A DNA stretch of 64,000 bases from Euphorbia lathyris (taxonomy: Eukaryota > Streptophyta > Magnoliopsida > Malpighiales > Euphorbiaceae), in the NCBI RefSeq assembly GCF_963576675.1, contig NC_088916.1:20249501-20313500 (forward strand), read 5' to 3'. The stretch's first letter is position 1; each line of letters opens with the position of its first letter. Made by a program: the position numbers and the translations under genes. The notes beneath the pieces are model-generated. The model did no database searches and had not been told where the DNA came from. It saw only the letters and a list, made by a program, of their open reading frames with translations. Positions 12,001 through 22,135 of the stretch are shown in pieces.

Positions 12001-13386
12001 AATCTGCAGGTAAACATAAAACCAACTAAACCATATATAAACAATAAATTCAAAAAATCATATATAGTCCGTTTTTGTTTGAATGCTATTTTATGAAGCT
12101 TATGTTTTAGATATTATGTTTCCGTGTCTGTGCAACAAAGATTTAAATGGAATTACATACCTTCCTAAGAGGAACCAAAGCAAACAGACCAACAAAACAG
12201 CTAACGAAGAGGAAACCAGTCATCCAACCAATCTCAGGTTCTTTGATGCTTCCAGGAGTATTCCATTGTGTTTCAACCCCAGCTTGCTCATACGTCTTCT
12301 TGTTCAATGCTAGGAGAAACGACCCGAAACCACCTGCAATTCCATAACAGATCGATTAATTCTCAAACTTCAGACAATGAAACACAGATTGTAAGCAAAA
12401 ACCTAACTCAATCCCAAAAGTACCTCGAAGGAGGAGCATTGCATCATACGTTTAAGCAGTCATATAGCATCTTAATTAACCATCGCGGTATATTTAGCAC
12501 AAATATAGAGCTGTAATCGAGCCAAGCTGAGCCGAGCTTTGACTTGCTCATGCTCGGCTCAGCAGAAAATGGACGTACTCGAGCTCAAGCTCGGTTCGAC
12601 CTCAACATTCTGTTCGAGCTCGGTGAATTAAGAAAATTATCTGATCACGTAAACTTATCGCAAGAAGCTCATTAATTCAGTTTATGATTTTGCTGTGAAA
12701 ACAGCTCGTTACATTATTTATGTTCATAAGCTAGCAGTTTAAAACCTAAAAAACTACATAGTTTTACATTTCCCTCTTTATAGAAATATTATCTTAAAAA
12801 AAAATAATCGAACCAAGTTGTTCAAGAGCCTGTTCATGAACATTATAATCGAGCTTATTAATGACCTTGTTCATGAAACTATAAATGAGCATGCTCATGA
12901 GCTTTAGAGCTGAGTTTCTCCATGCTCAAGCTTGACTCGTTTACAAATCGAGCGAAACACCGAGCGGCTCGACTCATTTACAGCCCTACACAGATGAATA
13001 TATATGAGTAAAAAGAAAAGTTGGAAATTAAATGTGGAACCTCCAACGGAAATGCTATAGCAGGCAACAGAACAAGTCTGAATGACAGTATTCTCTTGTG
13101 GAGTGAATGGTTTGGTGACAAATCCAGCCTTATGAAGGATTTTAGTCCATGATCTAACGAAAACAAAAGCCAGTAGAGCAGCAGAAACATTGAGATTAGG
13201 GACTAATCCAGTAGTGAGACTTAGTTTCATGACTACTACACTATAAATTATGCCTATTACTAAACTTGCTATTAGCCCCCTAACTGTGATCTGTGTAGTC
13301 CATGCTCCTATTCTTCCAGATTCTTCTGCCTCATCATCAATTATCTCTGAAGTTTCTTCCATGTCCCTTGATTGTTCATACAACAT
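9025..13386 (-). CDS. YSL: Yellow-stripe-like (YSL) metal-nicotianamine transporter, seven exons
   Basis: A complete oligopeptide-transporter-family gene. YSL proteins move metal-nicotianamine chelates (Fe, Zn, Cu) across the plasma membrane. The exons on the minus strand, each with GT/AG borders and agreeing phase, are 13386-13041, 12333-12161, 12003-11906, 11659-11522, 11435-11246, 11103-11004 and 9959-9025. They total 1980 nt, giving 659 residues and a TAG stop, the usual family length. Landmarks are an acidic N-terminus, NLTTG-like [31 protein letters not shown] restored across exons 1-2, [70 protein letters not shown] and [12 protein letters not shown]. An in-frame second Met at 13362 (MEETSE) is an alternative start. 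No break was found. The introns carry MITE-like sequence. Confidence 0.93.
9960..11003. other. YSL intron 6, with possible MITE-like insert
   Basis: A 1044-bp intron. The part at about 10200-10600 contains repeated units built around caagttcagg and atatcacttt, and reads like a small non-autonomous element rather than coding sequence. The flanking words tagacattttga (10249) and gacattttgataggtt (about 10632) are similar, but no clear target duplication was found. Confidence 0.4.
11718..11840. mobile_element. Possible MITE fragment in YSL intron 3
   Basis: The left end ctgcaatgggggcgg and right end ccgccactgcatg are imperfect inverted repeats (TGCARTGGSGG). The sequence between them is GC-richer than the intron around it. 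No target duplication was found, so this is only a candidate. Confidence 0.35.
12508..12990. mobile_element. MITE-like element in YSL intron 1
   Basis: The ends are inverted: agagctgtaatcgagcc on the left and ggctcgactcatttacagcc on the right. Both ends are rich in gctcgagc-type words (cgagctcaagctcgg, gagcggctcg), a style common in plant hAT-like MITEs. The flanking octamers acaaatat and acacagat match only partly, so the target duplication is uncertain. There is no coding potential. The YSL splice sites are unaffected because the element lies wholly in the intron. Confidence 0.5.
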
Positions 13387-13870
13387 ATAAATGTTTTATG
13401 TACTGAAAACAAGTAGAAAAGAGAGACATAAAATGCAGAGACTTTGTTTCTACAGAGGTCTAATTAAGGATGCAATTGCAATGTGTTCAACCACTTGTCA
13501 TGCCGCTAAATTTGGATCCACTCTTTAGTTAAAGAATTTGATATGAAAAATAAAATACTAGTTTCATATGCAAAGATCGTGCTGATTAAATCACCTGGGT
13601 CAATTTTGAAGTGTTTTTCTCCTAATATAATGGTCAATGAAACCCAAGTGGAAGACAGATGTTCAACAGATATATAAACAGCACCCTTCCCATGAATGAG
13701 GGACCACTGGATTATAAATTATAACAGTACATTTCAATTCTTACTATAATTTTATTTTCATTTTCAAATACATTTCATTGATATCATTTTCAGTTTTGTT
13801 GACCCAATTAATACTATAATATAAAATATTCATTATCATATTATTAAACTTAATTTATGTTATTAAATAT
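13387..13870. promoter_or_regulatory. YSL upstream region
   Basis: This is the 5' flank of YSL on the minus strand, between the start codon and a MITE. It should contain the leader and promoter. I see no element that I can name with confidence (no clear TATA at a fixed distance, no known iron-response word), so the call is by position only. Confidence 0.35.
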
Positions 13871-14389
13871 CATAGTTGTTAAAGGCGGAAGGCGCGCTAA
13901 GGCGCCAAGGGGTCCTGGAACCTAGGCTCAAGTGCAAAGCGAGGCGTGTGCCTTAGAAACACGAGGCACATAAAATAAAATAAAATATATACTCTTTTAC
14001 TAGTTAAGCATAAACTAAAAAAAGACACTTATGACCACACAAACAAAACAAAACCACATAAAAACATAATACTAAATCATAAATGTCAAAACACCAAATT
14101 AAGTTCATACTTAATAGAGACACTAATACCTAAGTATAAACTAATGCTACTAAACTAATAACCATTCATTGTCAATCAAAAAGAACACACAACAAAAATT
14201 AATCATCATCATCATCAAGATCATCCTTCAAATTAATATTATCCTCTCCATAGTATCCTCCACTATCATTTTCATCTTCAATTTCCTCCTCTTCATTTTC
14301 ATCTTATTTAAATTAAGGGTTACAATTAATCTTATTCAAGTTAGATTAATAGTGGTTGAGAATAATCAAACAGGTATTTTAGAAAAAAC

Positions 14390-14428
<39 letters not shown>

Positions 14429-14568
14429 AACCGTCAGGCGCACGAGGCTCTAGGCTCCCAGGTGCAAGCGAGGCGAACAAGGCGAGAACCTTTTGTATAG
14501 AGCCTCCTTTTCTGGGTTCAAGGCTCAAGACCCTGAGCCTTGACTGAGACGTGTCTTTAACAACTATG
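13871..14568. mobile_element. hAT-type MITE, copy 1 (CATAGTTGTTAAAGGCG ends)
   Basis: The element begins catagttgttaaaggcg and ends ctttaacaactatg. An 8-bp duplication ttaaatat flanks it at 13863-13870 and 14569-14576, which is the hAT size. Both subterminal zones are GC-rich with repeated gaggc and aggctc words, while the centre is AT-rich and includes a run of about 30 A (about 14394-14423). A second copy with its own duplication is at 53866-54346. There is no transposase, so it depends on an autonomous relative. Confidence 0.85.
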
Positions 14569-14576
14569 TTAAATAT

Positions 14577-14899
14577 ATTATTTTATTCTTATTTATTTTT
14601 TCTCACTTACTGCAAAATAAGCAAACTTGCAATTGTCTCTCTCCTATCGCTAAATAGTCTTATTTAGTGTCATGAGCATTTGAAGTTGGTCTTCCAAACC
14701 AATGGAAATGCTCAATTATAGATGCACAAGTGGCTGTTATGTGTATATTCTATTGGTTTTGCAAATTTACAAAGTAATTAGAAGTACGAGAGAACCAATT
14801 ATTTAAATATGTTACTATTAGTATCTATGTTTTTACATATTACACTATGAAATTATTTAAATAAGAGAAAACCAATTATTTAAATATGTTTTTGGGTTT
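14577..14899. other. Intergenic, nothing recognised
   Basis: AT-rich sequence between the MITE and a LINE fragment, with no gene, repeat boundary or RNA motif that I can support. Confidence 0.3.
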
Positions 14900-15188
14900 T
14901 CTCTTCGGTTTCGTGATTGGATTCTCAATAAGGTTTCTATTATAATCTCTGGTTCGGCTAGTGGGGTATTTTTCTTGCTCCACGGGTGTTAGACAGGGCA
15001 GTCCGCTCTCCCTATTTTATATGGTATTGTGGAAGATTTTTTCAGTTGTTGGTTATCCAATTTGAAAGCGGATGGAGGATTTTCTCATATGGGTTATTCG
15101 TGCGGAACAAACTTTCCTTCTCATTCGCTTTATAAGGACGATATGCTTTTATTTGGAAAAGCAACAGTTCTAAGCATGGGCGAAATGT
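14900..15188 (+). pseudogene. L1-type LINE reverse transcriptase fragment
   Basis: Translation in shifting plus-strand frames gives GVRQGSPLS, then EDFFS.WLSNLKADGGFSHMGYSCGTNFPSHSLYKDDMLLFGKA. These match the RT palm of plant L1 elements, with the catalytic Y/F-A-D-D box read here as YKDD. The piece is short, frameshifted and lacks all other LINE domains. It joins directly to RTE-type sequence at about 15180. Confidence 0.65.
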
Positions 15189-15904
15189 ATGTATACTGAA
15201 GAGTTCCCTATTACGATTGGAGTGCATCAAGGTTCCGCACTTAGCCCATTTCTTTTTGTCGTTGTTATGGATGAATTAACGAGTTCACTTCAAGACGGTA
15301 TACCATGGTGCATGTTAGAAGTAGGGAGGCACGGACAATCATCCTCGGGCTTGGATTGCTTCCGTTATTTACGGGCTATTATTCAAACGAATGGAGATGT
15401 TGCTCATAGGATTAAATCTGGTTAGTCGAAGTGGAAGAGTGCTACGGGTTTCCTTTGCGACCCCGGCATGTCTAATAGATTGAAGGGAAAATTCTATCGC
15501 ACGACAATTAGACCGGCATTGTTATATGGCACGGAATGTTGGATAGTGAAACACAGATGACGGTAGCTAAGATGCCTATGTTGCGATGGATGTGTGGTCA
15601 TACGAGAAATGATCAGGTGAGGAACGAAATAATTAGGATGAAAGTACGGCTTACATCTATTGAGAATAAAATGAGGGAAAACCGACTAAGGTGGTTTGAC
15701 CATGTAAGACAAAGAGCCCTTGATGCCCCGGTTAGAAGGATTGAAGAGTGGCAAAGGGATGCAATGGTGAGGGGCAGAGGAAGGCCTAAGCATACTTGGA
15801 AGAGGGTGATTGGGAGTGATATGAGTTTATTGGGGTTTGAGGAAAATATGACCGTGGATAGGACGGAGTGGAGGGAGAAAATTTATGCCGCTGACACAAC
15901 TTGA
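15189..15904 (+). pseudogene. RTE-clade LINE, 3' RT remnant with internal deletion
   Basis: The first part reads EFPITIGVHQGSALSPFLFVVVMDELTSSLQDGIPWCML, the RT motif of plant RTE elements. It then jumps to CFRYLRAIIQTNGDVAHRIKSG, so the segment with the YADD catalytic box is deleted. After a break, 15536-15904 continues with MLRWMCGHTRNDQVRNEIIR, RLRWFDHVRQR and a C-terminal tail to TGA. The 3' end (about 15905-15980) reads ccgaccctggatcatttcag and ends in a ttgttgttg-like run, as in RTE 3' ends. It is a dead copy. Confidence 0.8.
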
Positions 15905-15984
15905 TTTCACGGTTCCGTATGATGGTTCATGTTAGCCGACCCTGGATCATTTCAGGACTAAGGCTTTATTGTTGTTGTATTACT

Positions 15985-17167
15985 AAATAACTAACTTTTT
16001 TTTTATCTTCACTCATTCTTGTCATGTTATAAAAGTTAATAATAAAGTAAAATAATTAAAAATACATCCATGTTAAATATCAATTGGTTAAAAAATAAGA
16101 AAATACCTCTCAAATCTTATGCTTAGGCCCGTTTGATAATCTAAAAAACCACTTAATTGAATAGTTTAAACACTTATTTATTTTTAAGTGTGTTCGATAA
16201 TTACAATTCTTCAACCACTTAAAATATTCAATTAAGTTGAAAATGACTTATTTTGATAACTTAAAATATTTAATTTGAATGTTATCAACTAATATTTTTT
16301 AGGTCTAAACCACAAGAAGCCCCTAAAGTTGTCCATTTTGGTCACTTTGCCCCCTAAGAGGTAAAAATTAATTGCCATGCTGACTAGAAAGCAAAACTTA
16401 TCATAAATCCTAACTGAAGGACGGGGTAACCAGTCTGGAATCATATTTTAAAAATCGATTTCAAATACAGTTAAGCCTCAAAACTGATACAGTTGGCATA
16501 TGCTATATGGATTTCCCATGTAGAACTAAATTCAGAGTTCTAATGTTGCTAAATCTTTTTTCACTCCATGGCTTAAAAGTAACCTATTAACTTCTCCATT
16601 CTTAATTGCATTAATGCATATATTCGCATACATATGAGTATATGACCTGCTAATATGATGACACATATACCTTGTAATTATTTCAATGGGTGCTACCAGC
16701 TTCTACAAATGCACTCAATCAGTATCTGGTATTTTTGTTGTATTTTCGTACATCCATCTTTGGCATTTTATTTTTAAATTATACAGATTTCCACCATCCA
16801 AAACTCGCCCCAAATTTCGAAACTAAATATATTTAATTCTACAGAGGTTCCCCATAACGAAACTGCACTTTTTTAAGGAAAAAAGAACACTAAAACGCAC
16901 CCAACTTCTTCAATTCCACCAGACTGTTTTAACTTTACAATGGGCATACACTTACTTCTCACCATTCTAGTGTATGATGAAACTGAGTTGAACAGTGGCT
17001 ACAACTTTGCATTTGCATATTCAGAAACTCTAGATTAACCCCCTAAATTCTTCAATCTCCGAGTCTATAAAATATCTTAAGCTAATAAGCCTAAATTACC
17101 ACAATTTTGCAATTTATAAAGATTTCAATTGACCACATCAACCTCTAAAGTTATGAAGAGTCTGATT
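15985..17167. other. Intergenic, no fucosyltransferase exons found
   Basis: This stretch lies where the downstream exons of the second FUT13 copy would be expected on the minus strand. No open frame here shows the catalytic fucosyltransferase motifs. The sequence is AT-rich with no element boundaries that I can fix. The part just below 17168 may belong to the duplication, but its partner is outside the window. Confidence 0.4.
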
Positions 17168-17641
17168 AGAAATCAAAAGATTGTATTCCTTAAACAGAGG
17201 AGGGAGAGTTCTATCACCAATTGGTTGAGCTGACAATAGTGCATTGATTAATTATATTCATGGTAGTAGATTATCTAACATATCTTTATGTTAAGGCAAT
17301 TCTGTCGTGAATGATAAAATCTTGAGCTTGCAAAGAGATTGAAGATTGAAGAAATCAAACATATGCATATATGCTTTAGTTCTCTCATTCAATCAATTAA
17401 GTATTTTTTATCCCAAATCAGCTACCTAATACTCAGATCGAAGATGTATCAAACTAACTTGCTTATTGTGAGGCCATTCTTTGCCTATATAAACAATATC
17501 AATAAGAGGCCATTCAACACACCACGTATTCTAATCGGCCAACAAATTACCACAAACATGGAAGAAAATATACTTGTAGAATTAAAAATTCTACACAACA
17601 CAATTTCAACAAGTAATTAAAGTAAAGTTGAAATGAAGTAC

Positions 17642-18122
17642 CCGAACTGGAGGTATAATTGTTTCAAACAACAAAGCATCTGGTTTATCCGCAAGAACTG
17701 AAGATTTGGTCCACAAACAACTCAACCCACATCGGCAAGAATACAAATTATCCAAATTATCAGGAATCCAAGTCCATCCTTTAACCAAAACCGTAACATG
17801 TCCCATCTTCAAGCCATTACACTCAGAATCACTACCGATTTCCTGTGAAGGACCAAACCTATTCCACCCAAAAACCCCAAATTGATCAAATCCTTGTGCT
17901 TATCCCTAAACTGGTCGCAACCCACTTGAGAATCCCACTTCTGGAAAGCACTGAACAAGTCAACAAAAGGGTCGGGAGTGGAAGATGTAGTGGGAAATTT
18001 ATTGACGGGCAAGGGAATTGAAGTAGTTACAGAAGGGAATTCGAGGGAACCGAAGAAGAAGAGGATCAAGAATGTAAAGAACATCATCAATGCGTGTAGG
18101 AGTTGAAGGGTTTCAATGTCAT
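17642..18122 (-). pseudogene. FUT13: FUT13 exon 1 duplicate, frameshifted and truncated
   Basis: This is the block B copy of 619-1104, with most residues the same (FLILFFFGSLEFPSVTTSIP, KGWTWIPDNLDN, YSCRCGLSCLWTKSSVLADK). Compared with block A it has a 4-bp deletion just after the original start (about 18091-18095), which takes ATG 18122 out of frame. A 1-bp deletion near 17870 splits the stem region from the conserved cysteine segment. The donor site CGG|GTAC is kept at 17642. No downstream exons were found between here and YSL, so the copy is a truncated pseudogene. A downstream in-frame Met before the anchor could start a short peptide only. Confidence 0.88.
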
Positions 18123-18285
18123 GTCGAGGAGGAGTGAAATTGGTAGAGAAGAGAGGGTAATGACGATGGCTTTCAGGATTTGTTATTACATTTTGGTGTG
18201 GAGACGAATGATGGGATTTACAACCCCACGCCACGCAACATTGAATGTTCATCTATAATCGGCTGCCCCTCTCGCTTTCAACCTG

Positions 18286-18468
18286 GTTTTTTTTTTTTTT
18301 TTTTTTTTTTTTAATGGAAAAGCTAAATTTCATTAGATAATAAGGTTGCTATTAGAATGAGAAGAGAGTAAGAAGTAAAAACTCACATACATATAGGCTA
18401 AGCCTAATACATGAACCACATGGGTAAGAAGATGACTAAAAATAGCAAAACAAACCATTAAAGGTAGA
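18286..18468 (-). mobile_element. Small poly(A) retroposon in FUT13 copy B flank
   Basis: A 183-bp insert begins with a run of about 28 T on the plus strand (a poly(A) tail on the minus strand) and is flanked by the 12-bp duplication gctttcaacctg (18274-18285 and 18469-18480). Block A has the empty site (about 1331-1352). The body is not recognisably tRNA-derived, so it may be a 5'-truncated LINE or a SINE. Confidence 0.82.
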
Positions 18469-18730
18469 GCTTTCAACCTGCCTTTTAAACTTGGGATAAA
18501 GCTCCAAATTTGCCCCCAATTCTTTTTAAACTACAACATACCTTTAACCATAAGAAATGGTAAAAAAAAAACGAAAGAGGAAAATTATAAAATTATATCA
18601 AATAGAAGATACATTACATTTTTAACACACTTATTCAATCTATTATATATCTAGACTATGTTTATGTGACTTTTTCAAAATACCCTTAATATGTTTGTTT
18701 TTTTTTTTAATGAAAGAATGATATTATATC

Positions 18731-19689
18731 TCAAAATAAATCAATCGCCCCTAGGTGAACAATCGACTCAAGGATAATGTTGGTTATTGTAGTACAAGAG
18801 GATGATAAACCTAATCTAGCCACAACATCTGCGACGTTATTAGACTGCCTATGTACGAAATGAAAGCTACATAGTGGGATCGAGCTTGCGATGGCATAGC
18901 AATCAGCCAACACGAGACCGAGCCCCGAGAAATCATCTTCTTGATCATGACATAACGCTTTGATAACGATTTGAGAGTCTCCCTCTACACATACCTCCAT
19001 ATCTCCTCTCTCCTTGATCCAACTTAGAGCTTCACGGCATAAAATGGCCTCCGCCAAAACTGGAGAATTCTGAACTTCAATCTGGCTGTATCGGACAACC
19101 ACTAGCTCTCCCACTTCATTTTGAATTACTGCGCTGATCCCACTGCTTCCAATCTGTGGATTCATTGATGTGTCGAAATTGACTTTTATTCCGGAAGAAG
19201 GTGGTCTCCAATTTTCTCTTGCTCGAACGTTGACAGTATCAGAATCCGCCATGTTCAGTTTCCTCGCCATTCTCCAAGCTTCCAGGAACTAGTTAACACG
19301 AACTGAAATCTGAGCCGGGATTATTGCATGTTGATTCCAAACCAGCTGGTTCCTTCCATACCAGATATTCCATAACAGTGAGGCCCATTTACCAGCCTCC
19401 TCTACACTGCTGTTATTTAGAGCTTTAACCCACCATTCATCAAAATTGGAAGAAAATTTACCTTTAAGATGCGCGATGGAAGAAGCATTCCAAATTCGAA
19501 TCGACACAGGGCAACGAAGTAGAAAGTGCGAAATTGATTGCTCTGAACTCTAACAAAGGGGGCAACGGACATCAATATCAACTTGACGGTTGAACAAGGA
19601 TACTTTCGTTGGGATTATGTTCCAGGTTGCTCGCCATAGGAAATTTTTCACCTTCGGAAGGCAAGACATATGCCATAGCTTATTCTAGG
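18731..19689 (-). pseudogene. LINE zf-RVT and RNase H, 3' end of ORF2
   Basis: Below the gypsy insertion the LINE continues on the minus strand with a zf-RVT segment (PKVKNFLWRATWNIIPT, RCPLC, SHFLLRCP), stopped once after RCPLC. The RNase H-like domain (RVT_3) follows at about 19270-18731. Its metal-binding acidic residues are seen in VNFDTSMNP, LAEAILCREAL and VEGDSQIVI, with HRQSNNVADVVARLG near the end. A T run (plus strand) at about 18700-18708 is the element's poly(A). Confidence 0.85.
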
Positions 19690-19694
19690 AAGCA

Positions 19695-20193
19695 TGATAA
19701 CGTCCGGATATTATTTACGGGACTAAAAGGGTAATTAACCAAACGACCACGGATAAAGGGGATCATCAAGGCTATGGCGTATGAAGCAAGGCTCCTAGAC
19801 GGTGAATCAGATAGATTCCACAACACGCCATCGATAGTCAAACACTTGGGAGACCCGCCTTCTCACCTCAATACGCCCCCTGAACGGTAGAGCCGATTCC
19901 CAATAAAGGCAACTAATAACTCATTAATAAGCTAACGGTCATACTTGAATAAGATCAGTAACCGTCATTAATGAAGCATTAATGGAGACTTTCTAGTTAT
20001 CCGGAGTTACAACTACATGAGTATAAATATTTTGCACCCCAAGCTATTAAGGTACACACTTTCCAAAACCCTACTTCGTGCTTATAGTTTATTCCCCTGT
20101 ATTCTACTGACTTTAGCATCAGAGTGTCCCCCGCCGATCCCAACGGCGCCTCATAGGGAAGGGCTCCGATCACGAGTTCATCACCAGTCATCA
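19695..20193 (+). repeat. Element I 5' LTR
   Basis: A 499-bp LTR with TG...CA ends. A TATA box (tataaata, 20022-20029) lies in the expected U3 position, followed by gcaccccaagctatt. The end region holds catcagagtgtccccc, a style shared by Tat LTRs. It differs from the 3' LTR by scattered, mostly transition changes. Confidence 0.93.
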
Positions 20194-20253
20194 ATTGGTG
20201 CGGTGAAGGTGGAGGTTCTGATAAAAAAAAGGACTTAGTTCACAATCACGAAG
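20194..20253 (+). promoter_or_regulatory. Element I primer-binding region and leader
   Basis: The LTR is followed by attggtgcggtgaagg, which resembles the Tat-group primer site ATTGGCGCCGTCTGTGG but has several mismatches. The site may be decayed. A short leader then leads to the gag ATG at 20254. Confidence 0.55.
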
Positions 20254-22078
20254 ATGGCAAGTGAAGGGCAGAACCCTTCAACTGGAACAACAGCACCTTC
20301 AATACCAACTTCAGTCGGTAATCCCCAGACAAACACCAACAATCTAGATCCTGATGCACCACTTGTTCAAGGTGAAAGAGATATGTCGCCTGATTATTTC
20401 ACCGATGTTGTCACGGATTTGGTAGGAAATGTCTATGGAACAGCTATGACGGATCGATTGAGAGCGTTCCTTGAGAATCCCACTGTAGGTGGACCCACAA
20501 TGAGAGTCATTCCCCCTTTGCATCGTCCCCTGCCAAGGTCGAGGACACTAGCTTGGCAGGCCGCCCTTATCCGACCAGGGGCTCGTCATGATTCAGCATT
20601 CTTGCTCTCTCATCCTGCGGATTCTGTGGTCACCAATCCAGAGTTAGGAAGTGCTCTGCCAACGAAAACTGTTTGACGATGTACCGGAAGGAAGTCGGAA
20701 GAACCGTCGAGCACCCCCAAGGAATACATCCAATCTAGGAATCACTATAAGTCGGAAGAACCGTCGAGCACCCCCAAGGAATACATCCAATCTAGGAATC
20801 ACTATTGGCGAACATCAGGTACCTCCATTGCCAACTGGAACACAGGCTGGCCAAGGGCAAACCAATGAGACCGCAGATCCTGGTCACCCGCAGGGCGGAC
20901 GTATTGATCCAAGGCGTAGAAGACGGACCAGATCTTGTGGGCGAAGATGATCTAGATCCCGTTCCTATCGTAGAAGGCGGACCAGATCACCTCGTCAGGA
21001 AATACTGCTGCCCCCACCGCCGGGACAAAGAGGTGGTGGGGGTCCCCCATCCAGAGGACCAAGAAGAGGTGGAAGACGGTCACCATCGGACCCCACATCG
21101 TCGTCTAGCTCCTCCTCCTCTCAACGGAGTAGATCCCATAGCAGGAGACGCCTGAGGATAGATCGTAACTACATAGCTGAGGAGATTTTGGTAGAAATGC
21201 GAAGGTAGAATGAAGAGAATGCAAGGCACAATCCTTTTGCTAACCGAGAATCGCCATTCACAAGACGGATCGAAGACGTGGCAACCGATAGACAGTTCAA
21301 AGTCCCAAACATACCTAGCTACTCGGGGGAAGATAATCTTGAGGCCCACGTAAGAAAATACAGAATGTTGCTTGCGATTAACGGCGCCAGTGAAGCAGTC
21401 TTGTGCTGAATGTTCATAACCACATTGAAGGGACCGGCGTATGACTGGTTCCAATCTCTTCCGCCAGGATCAATAGATAGCTGGAATCAATTGAGTAGGG
21501 AATTTTGCTCAAAATTTACAGGCAGCATTCCGCCAGTTGTTTCATCACGAAAGCTTTTCGAGTTAAAGCAAAAGGAGGACGAATCCCTAAGAGACTACGT
21601 CAACAAGTTCAACAAATTATGCATCCGATTAGTAGATGTGGACGTCCCCACAACTGTTGAAGCAGTGATAAATAATACGACCTGCAAAAGCCTACAAGAG
21701 GATCTGATCAGACACAAGCCTAGGACCATTGCAGATTTGATGGAAAGGTGCAAAGATTTCATGGAAGTTGATGATATCAGAAGAGAATCTTCTTCTCCTC
21801 CTAAAAGAGGGAAAAGCGAATCCCGAAGAAGAGATAAGGAGAAGGAAAAACTCCCTGATTCATCCGCCAGAGGTAGACGGAGGAGTTCCAGAAATAAATC
21901 GGCGTATACACCATCGTTCACACCATTGAATGCCCCTAAGAGTGAAGTGCTGATGTGGCTAGAAAATAGGCAACACAAACAGAGCATTTCATACCCCGAA
22001 CCAAAAGGGGGGGAATACACCAATACGGGGAGAAATGCCAAAAATTATTATAAATATCACAGAAAAAATGGACATTAA
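20254..22078 (+). pseudogene. Element I gag
   Basis: The gag starts MASEGQNPSTGT and shifts frame near 20650. It continues in the pol frame through an Arg/Ser-rich stretch (SRSRSYRRRRTRSPRQ) and the capsid core (EAHVRKYRMLL, MFITTLKGPAYDWFQSLP, FEL.QKEDESLRDYVNKFN, DLMERCKDFMEVDD). It ends in a degenerate knuckle (YYKYHRKNGH.TDACWEL) that has lost cysteines. In-frame stops occur at 20948-20950, after AEEILVEMRR, before MFITTL and after KNGH. A 57-bp tandem duplication (20693-20749 and 20750-20806) doubles 19 codons. Confidence 0.85.
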
Positions 22079-22135
22079 ACAGATGCATGTTGGGAACTGG
22101 CCAGGGAGATCGAAAGGCTCATAGAGAAAGGGAAG

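Noticed and set aside
14169..14453. Hydrophobic Ile-rich frame with a poly-Lys tail
   Set aside because: It is the AT-rich centre of a hAT-type MITE, and the Lys run comes from a poly(A) tract.
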